From Megaustenia siamemsis (lineage: Eukaryota > Mollusca > Gastropoda > Stylommatophora > Ariophantidae), in NCBI GenBank assembly GCA_032433765.1, contig JAVIAB010000049.1:20877779-20941778 (forward strand): DNA of 64,000 bases. The letters are read 5' to 3'. Below the pieces are notes generated by a model. It made no database searches. It saw nothing but the letters and a program-made list of their open reading frames with translations, and was not told the DNA's origin. Of this stretch, positions 21,560 to 31,324 are shown piece after piece. Position 1 is the stretch's first letter; every line of letters begins with the position of its first letter. A program made the position numbers and the translations under genes.

Positions 21560-22052
21560 TTTCATTATGAAAGTTTTTTTTATAAATTTAGCGGTAGACA
21601 TTTCAGAGATAACATTTTTCGTGTTTTTTTTAAATATTAATCTACATGTTTATATGTATCTAACACTTAACATATTAGATATGAATTATATATATATATA
21701 TATGGCCCTTTTCGTCTTGTCAGACGGTCTAGTGGAGGCTATTGCGTATTTTTTTGAGGTTTTGTTTTTGCCGAACAGCTTCTCTCGTGGCTAATTCTAC
21801 CAATGTTTGACAAACACACGCGGTCACATAATGAACAGGTCAGTCTCGCTGGTCCACAGATATATGCATTATTGGATAATTAAACACGGAATTGTATTTC
21901 ACCAATACCAAGATGATACAAGACATATAAACATCATATGGTTTGATGACAGTTTACACTAATCAAATTGAGAGTGACGCACTGTGCGGCTAAACGTATG
22001 TGATGGAAATCTGCATGGCACATGATGCGTCGAAACGTCGGGAAAGAGTTAA
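21560..22052 (+). mobile_element. piggyBac-like MITE copy 1, with internal insert
   Basis: Same body as 26690-26949 and 63305-63628: gcggtagacatttcagagat, aatctacatgtttatatgta, ttcaccaataccaagatgat, gagtgacgcactgtgcggct, and an end with cgtcgggaaagagttaa. An insert of about 160 bp (21703-21865, with cttttcgtcttgtcagacgg and cttctctcgtggct) splits it, flanked by atatatg. Confidence 0.6.
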
Positions 22053-22122
22053 GAACAGGAGTGATGTGAATATCTCTACATGGGAGATAACCTTTACGAA
22101 TTTTCAATAGCAAGGGAAACTA

Positions 22123-22530
22123 TCTATCTATCTATTGACCTTTCGAGCCGTAGCCGGCCCATAGGGCGTAGACCAAGATACACCTTCTCCTATCTGAATT
22201 TTTGTTCTAGCAGTTTTCAATTCTTTTAAAGATATTTTATCAAATCTCGCCATCTGTCTCTGTTCTGTGCAAGCAGTTCTATCTCATTGAGGGAGCCGAA
22301 TCCTGCTGCTCTTGCCTCTCTCATCAATGTTCTTCTCAGTGTCTCCCTGGGTATTCCTCTTTTTCTCTTGTCTGTTGTTTCCCATATGAGGGCTTGCTTT
22401 GCTATTCGGTTATTATCTCTTCTCATCACATGTCCAACGTATGACCATCATCTTTTCTTTATTACTGAAGATATTAGTGGTTGATTGGCGATTTCTCTAA
22501 TTTCCTCGTTTGTTTTGAATTCGTTCCATG
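22123..22530 (-). mobile_element. LINE-E 3' part
   Basis: Reverse strand encodes NEFKTNEEIREIANQPLISS (frame broken), YVGHVMRRDNNRIAKQALIW, GIPRETLRRTLMREARAAGF and NEIELLAQNRDRWRDLIKYL, then a conserved 3' UTR ending in (gata)n, seen here as ctatctatctat at 22123-22134. Confidence 0.88.
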
Positions 22531-22838
22531 CTAAGGGAAACTACTTGAAAATTATAAAAGAATCAAACAATGTCCGTGAATATTAAGTAGCATATTGCAG
22601 ATATTGTTTCAAAAAGATAAGAAGTGTAGATAATTTAGAAAAATCGAGATTTTAAATAATTTTTTTTTTTCAAGAGAAACAAGAGGAAATAATTTACTCT
22701 TTTAGCTAATGATTATCGGTTCACCAATTGGGTTTGATATCCATGTGTAGAGTTTGTGTTTTACCTTTGACTAAAGCTGTGATCATAAACAAAGATAATA
22801 ATCTAAACACACAGGTGGGTATTAATGTTAGAGAATAC

Positions 22839-23285
22839 ACCTGGAGACAGTTCAGAGCTACAACTACCTGGGACATACTATAACTAGTGAAGGAATAGAC
22901 CTGGAGACAGTTCAGAGCTACAACTACCTGGGACATACTATAACTAGTGATGGAATAGACCTGGAGACAGTTCAGAGCTACAACTACCTGGGACATACTA
23001 TAACTAGTGATAGAATAGACCTGGAGACAGTTCAGAGCTACAACTACCTGGAACATACTATAACTAGTGATGGAATAGACCTGGAGACAGTTCAGAGCTA
23101 CAACTACCTGGGACATACTATAACTAGTGATGGAATAGACCTGGAGACAGTTCAGAGCTACAACTACCTGGAACATACTATAACCAGTGATGGAAAATGT
23201 ACAACTGTAATAAACAAAAGAATAGGAATGGCAAAAAGTAATTTTAATGCCATGAAAAAATATGCTAACATCAAAACAAATAACA
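22839..23285 (+). mobile_element. LINE RT fragment whose YLG motif is amplified (60-bp array)
   Basis: Exact 60-bp period, about 6 copies, 22839-23195. The frame reads GIDLETVQSYNYLGHTITSD per unit and then exits into KCTTVINKRIGMAKSNF and NAMKKYANIKTN, normal LINE text downstream of the YLG box (compare YLGTIITSDGRCTTEI of LINE-A). The array therefore amplifies a 20-codon piece of LINE coding sequence in frame. Confidence 0.9.
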
Positions 23286-23309
23286 CCAGTTATTTATCTG
23301 TATCTCTTG

Positions 23310-23640
23310 TTTGCCTTCTGCCAAGCCATTCTCTTAAACTGTCTGCTCCAGCTGTTCTCTTCTCATTACATGGCCAAAAAATGATGATTGTTTCTTCCTA
23401 ATATTGGATATTAGCTTTCTTTTTTTGCTTTGGCCTCATTCAGAACGTTTTCGTTATTCTTTTTATCTGTCTATGGTATTCTCAACATTCTTCTGTAAAA
23501 CGACATTTCTACAGCCTCCAGTGATTTTCTTTTCTTTTGTCCTATTTGATTCACATCCATATGTCATGACTTGCTTTACATGACATTTTATAACTCTTAT
23601 CCTAAAATGTACTGTCTAGAATTTCTTGTTTCTATTGTTT
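23310..23640 (-). mobile_element. LINE-C fragment with internal deletion
   Basis: ccttctgccaagccattctc, acatggccaaaaaatgatga and tgtaaaacgacatttctac match LINE-C in reverse; the RDRGKQREKIPDSLRE part is partly deleted. Confidence 0.75.
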
Positions 23641-23647
23641 AAAATAA

Positions 23648-24000
23648 AGACGATTAGAGGCCACAGAGATGGGATTTCTCAGAAAAGTGTTGAAAGATCC
23701 CTTGACAGCTAAAAAGACCAATGAGGCCAGCACAAAAAAGTCAGCTCCTAAAAAACATCAGAAAGAAACAATCAACATTTTTTCGGGCACATCATGAGAA
23801 GAGGAAAGTTGGAATACTTGGTTACAACTGGCAAAATAAAGGGAAAGAGAGATCGCGGACAACAAAGAGAGAAAATACTGGATAGCTTGGTGTCATGGCA
23901 TGGAAAACAGTCAACAACAGAACTGATACGATGCACTGTGGATAGAAGATTCTGGAAGGACATGATCGCCTACGCCAAGCGGTATGGCACATGATGATAA
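23648..24000 (+). mobile_element. LINE-A 3' fragment
   Basis: Encodes LEATEMGFLRKVLKDPLTA (frame-shifted), then MRRGKLEYLVTTGKIKGKRD, SLVSWHGKQSTTELIRCTVD and RRFWKDMIAYAKRYGT with the stop and tgatgat tail. Confidence 0.88.
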
Positions 24001-24078
24001 TGATTGTTAAAAATGGATTGCGTAGTATCTTCCTCATTTTTTGGAAAGCTGCTTTTTGTCTGAGCCATTCTGCATTTC
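24001..24078 (-). mobile_element. LINE-C 5'-side piece, left of a LINE-E insertion
   Basis: aaaatggattgcgtagtatc and ttttggaaagctgcttttt are the region encoding AAFQK...ILRNPF in reverse. Continues at 24455. Confidence 0.8.
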
Positions 24079-24454
24079 TATATATATATATATAGGATAT
24101 ATATATATATATATCCTATATATATATATATATATCCTATATATATATATATATAGGATATATATATATATATATATAGGATATATATCTTTCACATATG
24201 GGAAACAACAGGTAAAAGAAAAAGAGGAAGACCCAGGGAGACACTGAGAAGAACATTGATGAGAGAGGCAAGAGCAGCAGGAATCGGCTCCCTCAATGAG
24301 ATAGAACTGCTTGCACAGAACAGAGACAGATGGCGAGATTTGATAAAATATCTTTAAAAGAAAACTGCTAGAACAAAAATTCATATAGGAGAAGGTGTAT
24401 CTTGGTCTACGCCCTATGGGCCGGTTACGGCTCGAAAGGTCAATAGATAGATAG
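24079..24454 (+). mobile_element. LINE-E 3' fragment inserted in LINE-C, 12-bp TSD
   Basis: LINE-E coding end (IWETTGKRKRGRPRETLRRT, REARAAGIGSLNEIELLAQN, RDRWRDLIKYL stop) plus 3' UTR and gatagatagat tail. Its 5' end is replaced by AT-rich palindromic DNA (24079-24190). Flanked by attctgcatttc at 24067-24078 and 24455-24466. Confidence 0.9.
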
Positions 24455-24650
24455 ATTCTGCATTTCACCTGTTGTACATCTACCATCTGAAGTTAACAAT
24501 GTTACAAAATATTTAAATTCATTTACCTGTTTTAATATTGTTCAACTTGTCTTTATTATGCATTGTGATGATGTCCTTTTATTTGTTGCTACCATTACTT
24601 CTGTTCTTGTTTTTTACCATTAGCCGAATCTTAGCAATCACTCATCATCA
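24455..24650 (-). mobile_element. LINE-C 5'-side piece, right of the LINE-E insertion
   Basis: Resumes with cctgttgtacatctaccatc and aaatttaaattcatttacctg-like text (reverse of KYLNxxITSDGRCTTEM). Confidence 0.7.
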
Positions 24651-24651
24651 T

Positions 24652-25085
24652 CAAGTACCGGGCCTGCTGGCGTAGGTGCCATGTGTCTCCACAATTTTCG
24701 ATCTCGACAGCTATTTATCATTTCTGTTGTTGGCCTTCTGCCAAGCCATTCTCTTAAGCTGTCTGGTATTTTTTCTCGTTGCTTTCCTCAATCTCTTCGT
24801 CCCTCAATTTTCCCAGTTGTTACAATATTTTCCGGTTGTTCTCTTCTCATTACATGGCCAAAAAATGATGATGATTTCTTCCTAATATTGGAAATTAGCT
24901 CTCTTTTTGGGCCTCTTTCAGAACGTTTTCATTACTCTTCTTAGCTGTCTATGTTATTCTCAACATTCTTCTGTCATTTCTACAGACTCCAGTGATTTTT
25001 TTTTATTTGTTGTCCTAATGTCCATGATTCACATCGATATCTTAAGACAGGCTCTACATAACATTTAAGAACTCTTCAATCACTA
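24652..25085 (-). mobile_element. LINE-C, diverged copy
   Basis: From a catcatcat tail through ccgggcctgctggcgtaggt, ccttctgccaagccattctc and acatggccaaaaaatgatga to the LTYGCESW-equivalent region near 25020-25080. Several indels. Confidence 0.85.
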
Positions 25086-25204
25086 GGGGACGCAAAAATA
25101 CAAGGGTCCCAGCCTTTTTTAACAAACCAACAACAACAAAAATAGATATATAGATTGTTTAATCTTTTGAATTAAAATAAAAATTTGCAAAGGATAACTA
25201 AACC

Positions 25205-25482
25205 ACTAGGGGCCTGTTTAAAGTAGTTGAGAAAACCATCCGACTGGGCTACCGACTTTCGGTGAACCCGTGTTCGATTCCCGCTGGAAACAGAGAGAGT
25301 TGTACTCGTGGTCAGTCAAAAATAAAACACCTCCTCGGTCGAACCAGCCGTTGTCAGAAATGAGTACCAGGGTAGTGCTATAAGAAGGTGAGAAATGCCA
25401 CCTCACATCGTGCGATTCGATGCTTGAAGCGACACTATCAAGAAGTCTCCGAACACGTCTGGATAGGCGACCGAGCATATAT
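25205..25482 (+). mobile_element. SINE-3 copy 1
   Basis: tRNA-like head: gttgagaaaaccatccgact (A-box side) and cgtgttcgattcccgctgg (B box near 25267-25280), then a body with gtggtcagtcaaaaataaaa and gtctccgaacacgtctgg. A run of G ends the similarity near 25482. It pairs as an inverted copy with 25795-26690. Confidence 0.65.
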
Positions 25483-25794
25483 GGGGGGGGGGGGGAAATT
25501 CGCGTGCTGAGACGCTGATTCAAGTTTCGTACTTTACCTTGACCTTGACATTTACCACTAAACCACTTATTTAAGATCACTATACACTTTTATCACTATA
25601 CACTTTTATACCGAGAGGAAGAATGAGTTAAAATCTGGGCGCATTTCTAGTAAAAGAAAAATATTGGAATGATGTAAAAGCAGCATATTGAGTATCTTAA
25701 ACTAATACACGTATGCTCAGAAATAAAAGTAAAAAAAAACTACAGGTAAATAGATACGAGACTTGAATCGGTGTCTTAGCACTCGTGTTTTTAC

Positions 25795-26690
25795 ATATAT
25801 GTGCTCGGCCGCCTATCCGGAAGTGTTCGGAGACTCCTGTCTAGTGTCGCCTCAAGCATCGTAACTCACGAGCGAGGTGCTGTTTCTCACCTTCCCTGAG
25901 TGGTAGCCTGGTATCCATTTCTGCCAGCGACTGGATCAACAGCGGTGGTCCTTTTTTCGACCATGCGTACAAGTCAGACTGCTTTCAGCGGGAATCGAAC
26001 ACAGGTAGTCAGAGCACAGGTAGTTCAGAACACAGGTAGTCAGAACACAGGTAGTCATAACACAGGTAGTCAGAACACAGGTAGTCTACACACATGTAGT
26101 CAGAACACAAGTAGTCAGAACACAGGTAGTCAGAACATAGGTTGTCAGCACACAGGTAGTCAGAACACAGGTAGTCAGCACACAGGTAGTCAGAACACAG
26201 GTAGTAAAAACACAGGTATTCAGCACACAGGTAGTCAGAACAGAGGTAGTCAGAACACAGGTAGTCAGAACACAGGTAATCAGCACACAGGTAGTCAGAA
26301 CACAGGTAGTCAGAACACAGGTAGTCAGCACACAGGCAGTCAGAGCACAGGTAGTCAACACACAGGTAGTCAGAATACAGATAGTAAGAACACAGGTATT
26401 CAGCACACAGGTAGTCAGAACACACGTAGATAGAACACACGTAGTCAGAACACAGGTAGTCAGCACACAGATAGTCAGAACACAGGTAGTCAGAACACAG
26501 GTAGTCAAAACACAGGTAGTCAGCACACAGGTAGTCAACACACTGGTAGTCAGCACACAGGTAGTCAGTACACAGGTAGTTAGTACACAGGTAGTCAACA
26601 CACTGGTAGTCAGCACACAGGTATTCAAAACACAGGTAGCTAGTAGAGTGGTTTTCCCACCTAGTCTAACGATGCCTTAGGTATACTTAT
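25795..26690 (-). mobile_element. SINE-3 copy 2, with 15-bp array in the head
   Basis: Reverse of copy 1: ctatccggaagtgttcggag, tgctgtttctcaccttccct, gcgggaatcgaacac (B box in reverse, 25990-26004). The DNA right after the B box is replaced by the 15-bp array, then gtggttttcccacc (the head, reverse) resumes at 26648. Confidence 0.7.
26002..26645. repeat. 15-bp minisatellite, about 42 copies
   Basis: Unit cagaacacaggtagt with common cagcacacag variants. The pentapeptide QNTGS (plus) and TCVLT (minus) frames, up to 180 residues, are by-products of a period divisible by 3. Confidence 0.95.
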
Positions 26691-26949
26691 TAACCCTTTC
26701 CGTACGGAAGCTCTTTTTATCGGTGCAACGAAATAGATTTCAGAGACACAGTTTTTCATGGTTTTAAAAATTAATTTACATATTTATTTATATTAATGTA
26801 ACATTATTAGATAATTAAACAAGGTATTAGATTTCACCAATACCAAGATGATACAAGACATGTATAAAGAATATGGTTTGATTAACGGTTTACACTAATC
26901 AAAATGAGAGTGACGCACTGTTCGGCGAAACTTACGGAAAAAGTAAAAA
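26690..26949 (+). mobile_element. piggyBac-like MITE copy 2
   Basis: Starts ttaaccctttccgtacgg: a TTAA target followed by a CCCTTT terminus typical of piggyBac-superfamily elements. The other end cttacggaaaaagtaa is an eroded inverted match. No transposase is encoded in about 260 bp, so it depends on a helper. Confidence 0.65.
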
Positions 26950-27139
26950 ATTAAAATGAACTAAAATGTGAAAATCTTACGAAATTAAAGATTCATGTTA
27001 TGAAGAAGAAAACCCTACCGAATGAATAGCAAATGGGTTGTACAATTTTGTGAGTAATTTCATTTTTTGATGAAATTTTCATGTTCATGTTGTTAATTAA
27101 AATAAATAATTAATGTTAAATTAATGAATTAAAAAAAAA

Positions 27140-27189
27140 TTGTAATACATCATCATGTGCCATACCAGTTCTGCAAATGACATGCGACC

Positions 27190-27225
<36 letters not shown>
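27140..27225. repeat. LINE-A tail remnant and GAT microsatellite
   Basis: acatcatcatgtgccatacc is the last ~20 bp of LINE-A in reverse. A pure (gat)n follows at 27192-27225. Confidence 0.6.
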
Positions 27226-27226
<1 letters not shown>

Positions 27227-27294
27227 AAATATTGCAAGTACTGTTTAAACAGGATAAATTCCATAACTGACTTTTTCTACAGTGGTCCTTCAAA

Positions 27295-27775
27295 ACAAGA
27301 AAAAGAGTTCTTAAAAAGTATGTCCTAAATGTTATGCAGAGCCAGTCTTAACATATGGATGTGAATCATGGACAACAGAACAACAGACTAGAAAATCACT
27401 GGAGTCCGTAGAAATGTGGTTTTACAGAAGAATGTTGAGAATACCATTGAAAAGTAAGAAGAGTAATGAAGATGTTCTGAGAGAGGTCAAAGCAAAAAGA
27501 GAGCTAATTTCCAATATTAGGAAAAAACAATCATCATTTTTTGGCCATGTAATGAGAAGAGAACAACCGGAATTTATTGTAACAACTGGGAAAATTGAGG
27601 GATGAAGAGATAGAGGGAAGCAAAGAGAAAAGATACCAGACAGCTTAAGAGAATGGCTTGGCAGAAGGTCAACAACAGAAATGATAAATAACTGTCGTGA
27701 TCAAAAGTTGTGGAGAGACATGACCACCTACGCCAGAAGGCCCGGTACTTGATGATGATGACGATAATGCTGTGA
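27295..27775 (+). mobile_element. LINE-C 3' region, best frame
   Basis: Reference for the family: QSLTYGCESWTTEQQTRKS (frame adjusted), LESVEMWFYRRMLRIPLKS, NEDVLREVKAKRELISNIRK, KQSSFFGHVMRREQPEFIVT, TGKIEG, then a TGA at 27603-27605, RDRGKQREKIPDSLREWLG, RRSTTEMINNCRDQKLWRD and MTTYARRPGT with stop and gatgatgat tail. It is a sister of LINE-A, which has LLKNIRKKQSTFFGHIMRRG at the same place. Confidence 0.92.
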
Positions 27776-27974
27776 TACGATATAAGTAAAAGATGCCCAA
27801 AACGTTATGATAACTTTTAACCTCTTTAGCTTGTATTTTCTTCTGTCTCTCTCCTGTAAGGGTCCTTGATTCACAAGGAGTATAGATACACTGCTATAAC
27901 AAGATAGCTCTCATCAATCTAATTTGATTCATTTTGATTCATGAAATTTGAAACCAAAAGTTATAAACCAAAAA

Positions 27975-28045
27975 TTGTACTTTTGTTAATTACTTTTATT
28001 AATTACTTTTATAAATTACTTTTATTAATTACTTTTATTAATTCA
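27975..28045. repeat. Short AT-rich tandem (about 11-12 bp)
   Basis: aattacttttatt recurs about six times. A related stretch lies at 29385-29415. Confidence 0.7.
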
Positions 28046-28356
28046 TTTTCTTCTTCTTCTTTCCTTCCTCATCTGCCTTTCAGCGTCGAGGGGAGATATA
28101 ATTTGCAGTCTTTTGCTCTTCTGTTCGCCTCTGCTGCTGTTATGTTTCCTAGTGCTTCTAATATTCCATCGATCCATCTTTTTCGTGGTCGATTCTTGGG
28201 TCTGGTGTTCTCAAAACATTTCCTGATGGCTCGTTGTGTTGTGTTTTGATCTTTCTGTCTTGTCACGTGGCCAAACCATTTTATCTGTTGTGTCTTTATA
28301 TATTCTAAGGCGGGGGCTATTCCTACCACTTTTCTCAGTTCTTCATTTCTGATCTT
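28046..28356 (-). mobile_element. LINE-F 3' part, left of a compound insertion
   Basis: Reverse strand reads MKIRNEELRKVVGIAPALEY, KTQQIKWFGHVTRQKDQNTT, RPRKRWIDGILEALGNITAA and EANRRAKDCKLYLPSTLKGR. Interrupted at 28357 and resumed at 29256. Confidence 0.9.
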
Positions 28357-28880
28357 CATTGTGAGTGAGACATTCCTCCGTCTAGACTAGATCTGTGCTT
28401 TACGTCACATTAGTGCTGTTCAAGACCGTTATTGGGATTCTTTGACGCAAGTTATTTCCACGTTACACATTAATGTAAACTACTTCGTCAGTCGCAGTTT
28501 TGTCTCTTTGGGGAAGTTGCTTCGTGTTTTGTTCGTCGTAGACTACTTACACTTGAGTAATCAGACATAAGTCTAAAGGTATCGAGATTACGAGTTTGGC
28601 GACATTGTGGGCTACGTCATCGTATTGGTTCCCTAAACCGGCCGTGCGCAAATCTTACGGTCTGCTGTTTGATGTGCAACAAGAATAATTTGACGACTGA
28701 TTGTGTGTCTATACGTTCGGAATTGGAGTCATCAACGATGGCCTAACATCATCAAGTGCTACGATGATCATAATTTTCAAGAGGACGTGACTTACCGGTA
28801 TAAAGGGATAGGCGGCGGGAACAAATGAAGGCTATGCATGAAATGTGTTCCTTGTTGCAGTTTCCTCATATTACAAGTCG
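28357..28880 (-). repeat. REP-1 copy e
   Basis: Reverse of 15705-16215: gacgcaagttatttccacgt, ttaatgtaaactacttcgtc, gtttgatgtgca, cgatggcctaacatcatcaa, ggcggcgggaac and ttccttgttgcagtttcctc. Confidence 0.75.
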
Positions 28881-29255
28881 CATGTCTGTGTTAGTCACCG
28901 CTAGTGACTCGGGCAGATGGTGCTCGTAAACCTGGGAAGGCCGACCATCTAAGGGCAGAATCCCCCGACAGAAAAGATCAACTGCTGCCTTGCAGGAAGA
29001 TTGGGGACAATCAAAGGCTAAGGAAAGCAAACCTGAAAAAATGCTGGCTGAAATCGGATGCACTGGGCCACTGGCGCAGAACACAGTGCAACGTATTAAC
29101 GGGTGTTCAGTCAGAGTGGATCTGACAGACTCTAATTGTGATGTTCTGTCTGTGGGGGCGATCAACACACTTAGCCTGACAGCTGACTTCATATGAGAGT
29201 CTGGAATCCTTACTCTGATTGAGTCCTGAACGCAGAGAGAGAGAGAGAGAGAGAG
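28881..29255 (-). repeat. REP-2 copy 1
   Basis: Reverse of 62170-62545: gtctgtgttagtcaccgcta, ggtgctcgtaaacctgggaa, tggatctgacagactctaat and ggaatccttactctgattga, ending in (ga)n. The REP-1 plus REP-2 compound (28357-29255) is flanked by atttctgatctt at 28345-28356 and 29256-29267, so both arrived as one unit or nested before insertion. Confidence 0.75.
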
Positions 29256-29385
29256 ATTTCTGATCTTATCTCTCAGACTGTTTCCTGTCATTCGTCTAAC
29301 ACATTTCACCTCGGCAGAGGTTATTTTTCTTATTGTTCTTGCATCTAGAGTCCAGGTCTGGCATTGGTAGCACAACGTTATTTAT
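29256..29385 (-). mobile_element. LINE-F, right part of the split copy
   Basis: Encodes CYQCQTWTLDARTIRKITSA and EVKCVRRMTGNSLRDKIRN on the reverse strand. Confidence 0.88.
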
Positions 29386-29699
29386 TACTTTTATTTAATA
29401 CTTTTATTAATAATCATTTTCAAATTAAACATCATTTCTTCCCCTTTTATTTAAAAGCCGCGCGGCAAAGTGAATATAGAAGGCCACAAAATTGGTTTAC
29501 CGTATGCCATAACATATTACTGTAAAAATTCACTTACATGTTAACTTAAAAAATGTAATTCAATTAAGTCGGAGCTCAATATGAACCAACCAGGGAAATT
29601 ATATTTTTTTCTGTTTTGTGACATTTCTTCTTATTTTGGATTTCTATAATATTTTCTGCCTGATAACTGTGCAGGTTAACAAGGTAACATCAGAAATAA
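29386..29699. other. No recognised feature
   Basis: AT-rich DNA starting with a short tttattaat-type tandem. No match within the window. Confidence 0.4.
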
Positions 29700-29896
29700 A
29701 AAGATTTGAGCACAAAGGGTAGAAATAGTTCCCGTCATAGAGGACATAAAGAAAAAACAAATAAAATGGTTTGGCCATGTGATAAGGGAAAAATTAAATC
29801 ACAACGAGACTTTAATAAATGTTGCGAGAACATGAGACCCAGGGGCAGGTCAGGAAAATGGATTGATGGAATATTATAAACAATAGGGAACGTAAC
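29700..29896 (+). mobile_element. LINE-F fragment split by LINE-B
   Basis: gaaatagttcccgtcatagag, ataaaatggtttggccatg and cccaggggcaggtc match LINE-F (VPAIEYI, IKWFGHV, RPRGR). It resumes after 30311 with cataacactagctgaggtca and acagaagagcaaacgaccg to about 30350. Confidence 0.8.
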
Positions 29897-30311
29897 ATTT
29901 ATCATCATCATTGAGTGCCGTCTCCGCATCGAAGGTTGGCTACCATGGAGCGCCATTCCACTCTGTCTCTTGCTTTGATGGTGCAGGTTGTCATAGGTTG
30001 ACTTGTCCATCTTTTGATGTTACTCGTCCATGTTAGTCTTAGTCTGCCTCTGCCTCTTTTACCTTGTATTTTCCCTTCCAATATTACTTGGTCTGCCTCT
30101 TTTACCTTCTATTTTCCCTTCCAATATTACTTTTATTAGGCTGTTGTGTCTTTTAACATGCTACAAAAATTTCGTTTGTCTTGTTCTAATTGTGTTTAGT
30201 AGTTCTCTTTTCATGTTTATTTGTTTTAAAACTTCATCGTTTGTTTTTCTTTTCCTTCCATCCGATTCTACCTATTCTTCTATAAATCCACATTTCAAAG
30301 GCTTCAATTTA
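29897..30311 (-). mobile_element. LINE-B inserted in LINE-F
   Basis: From the atcatcatcattgagtgccg tail, through the tcgaaggttggctaccatgg, gttactcgtccatgttagtc and cttttaacatgcta landmarks to caaaggcttcaattt. The LRLRLPLLPCIFPSNI-encoding segment (30045-30125) is partly duplicated (tggtctgcctcttttacctt appears twice). Confidence 0.88.
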
Positions 30312-30424
30312 CATAACACTAGCTGAGGTCAACAGAAGAGCAAACGACCGTGAATTATTTCTCCCCTTCAAGCTGCAATCAAACGTGGAAGGAGACAAAA
30401 AGAAGATTGTTTGGAGGGCAGCAT

Positions 30425-30550
30425 GTACAGCGAAACGTCAGTAATTTCTTGTGTTACTTTTCTTGTAACACAGCCACCATAACTTGTGGGAGTATCGCTA
30501 CACCGCACTACTTGCTCCTTGCTACCAGCTTTACCACAGCACTGCAATAG
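30425..30550 (+). mobile_element. PLE-like repeat fragment
   Basis: gcgaaacgtcagtaatttct, ataacttgtgggagtatcgc and gctaccagctttaccacagc are colinear with the reverse of 59165-59290 and with 34010-34060. Confidence 0.55.
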
Positions 30551-30621
30551 TTTCCCTGTTCCGCAGGAAAAAAAGGTGCTTATCTTTCTTGAACAGATTT
30601 TGACTTAGCACCCTAGACTCA

Positions 30622-30773
30622 AAGAATTCTTGGAGAAGACAGATAGAAGCAGAGATGAAGATGATGGGGAAGGCATGCAATGATCTTAAAAGAATGGCAA
30701 AAAACAGAACGACTTGGAAAGTGTTTGTTGAAGACCTATGCTCCACTGGGAGCTAAAAGGTAGAAGATGAAGA
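30622..30773 (+). mobile_element. LINE-D, very short 3' end with TSD
   Basis: NSWRRQIEAEMKMMGKACND to FVEDLCSTGS stop and the gaaga tail. Direct repeats ccctagactca (30611-30621) and ccttagactca (30774-30784) flank it with one mismatch. Confidence 0.85.
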
Positions 30774-30828
30774 CCTTAGACTCAGGGCAGACTTCAAGAA
30801 CATTTAGAGGGAGCTAGGGCGATGTTTT

Positions 30829-31110
30829 GTCGTTAATTAACTGGACTATAAAAGACAAGGGGTAGGGTTCGATCTCAACAGACGGCTTCCGAGTTCACCC
30901 AGCCATAAACGGGTACCGGATTTTTTTTGTGGGAAAGTAAAGCGGCACGGGCGTAATACCGATCACATTACCCCAAAAATCATGTGCTGAAGGTCTATAA
31001 AATTGATGGTCACTAACACAATATTCCCTATACGCCACTTGGCGTGACGCGTCACTAACACCGTATTCCCTATACGCCACTTGGCGTGACGGGGGTACAT
31101 TACTTTACTC
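30829..31110 (+). mobile_element. SINE-2 copy 4 with internal duplication
   Basis: The A box is eroded (tcgttaattaactgg), the B box is gggttcgatctc, and the body is typical. The segment gtcactaacac...ggcgtgacg is present twice in a row (about 31009-31050 and 31051-31092). Direct repeats agggcgatgtttt (30816-30828) and agggtgatgtttt (31111-31123). Confidence 0.85.
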
Positions 31111-31129
31111 AGGGTGATGTTTTAGCGTG

Positions 31130-31322
31130 AAGACTTTCACCACCATCTCCTTCATCTCTGCTGTTGCCTGTCATCTCCTAATATATTTTAGCCTCCCACT
31201 ATGTCTTGTTTCATGCTGGTTCCATAAAATGATCTGTCGTATAATACTCTCAGTTAGCTTTTGTAGTGAGTGTTTTCTCCTGTGACATTGTCTTTGTTGC
31301 ATCCCTGAGTTTGCTGTACTAT
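31130..31322 (-). mobile_element. LINE-D relative, diverged
   Basis: Reverse strand gives HSLQKLTESIIRQIILWNQH-like text and RR.QATAEMKEMV, aligning with HTLRKPTESITQQALFWNPQ and RRQIEAEMKMMG. The old divergence suggests a separate subfamily or an ancient copy. Confidence 0.55.
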
Positions 31323-31324
31323 AG

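Noticed and set aside
26002..26645. CRISPR-like regular repeat
   Set aside because: Units are contiguous with no spacers, and the window is eukaryotic.
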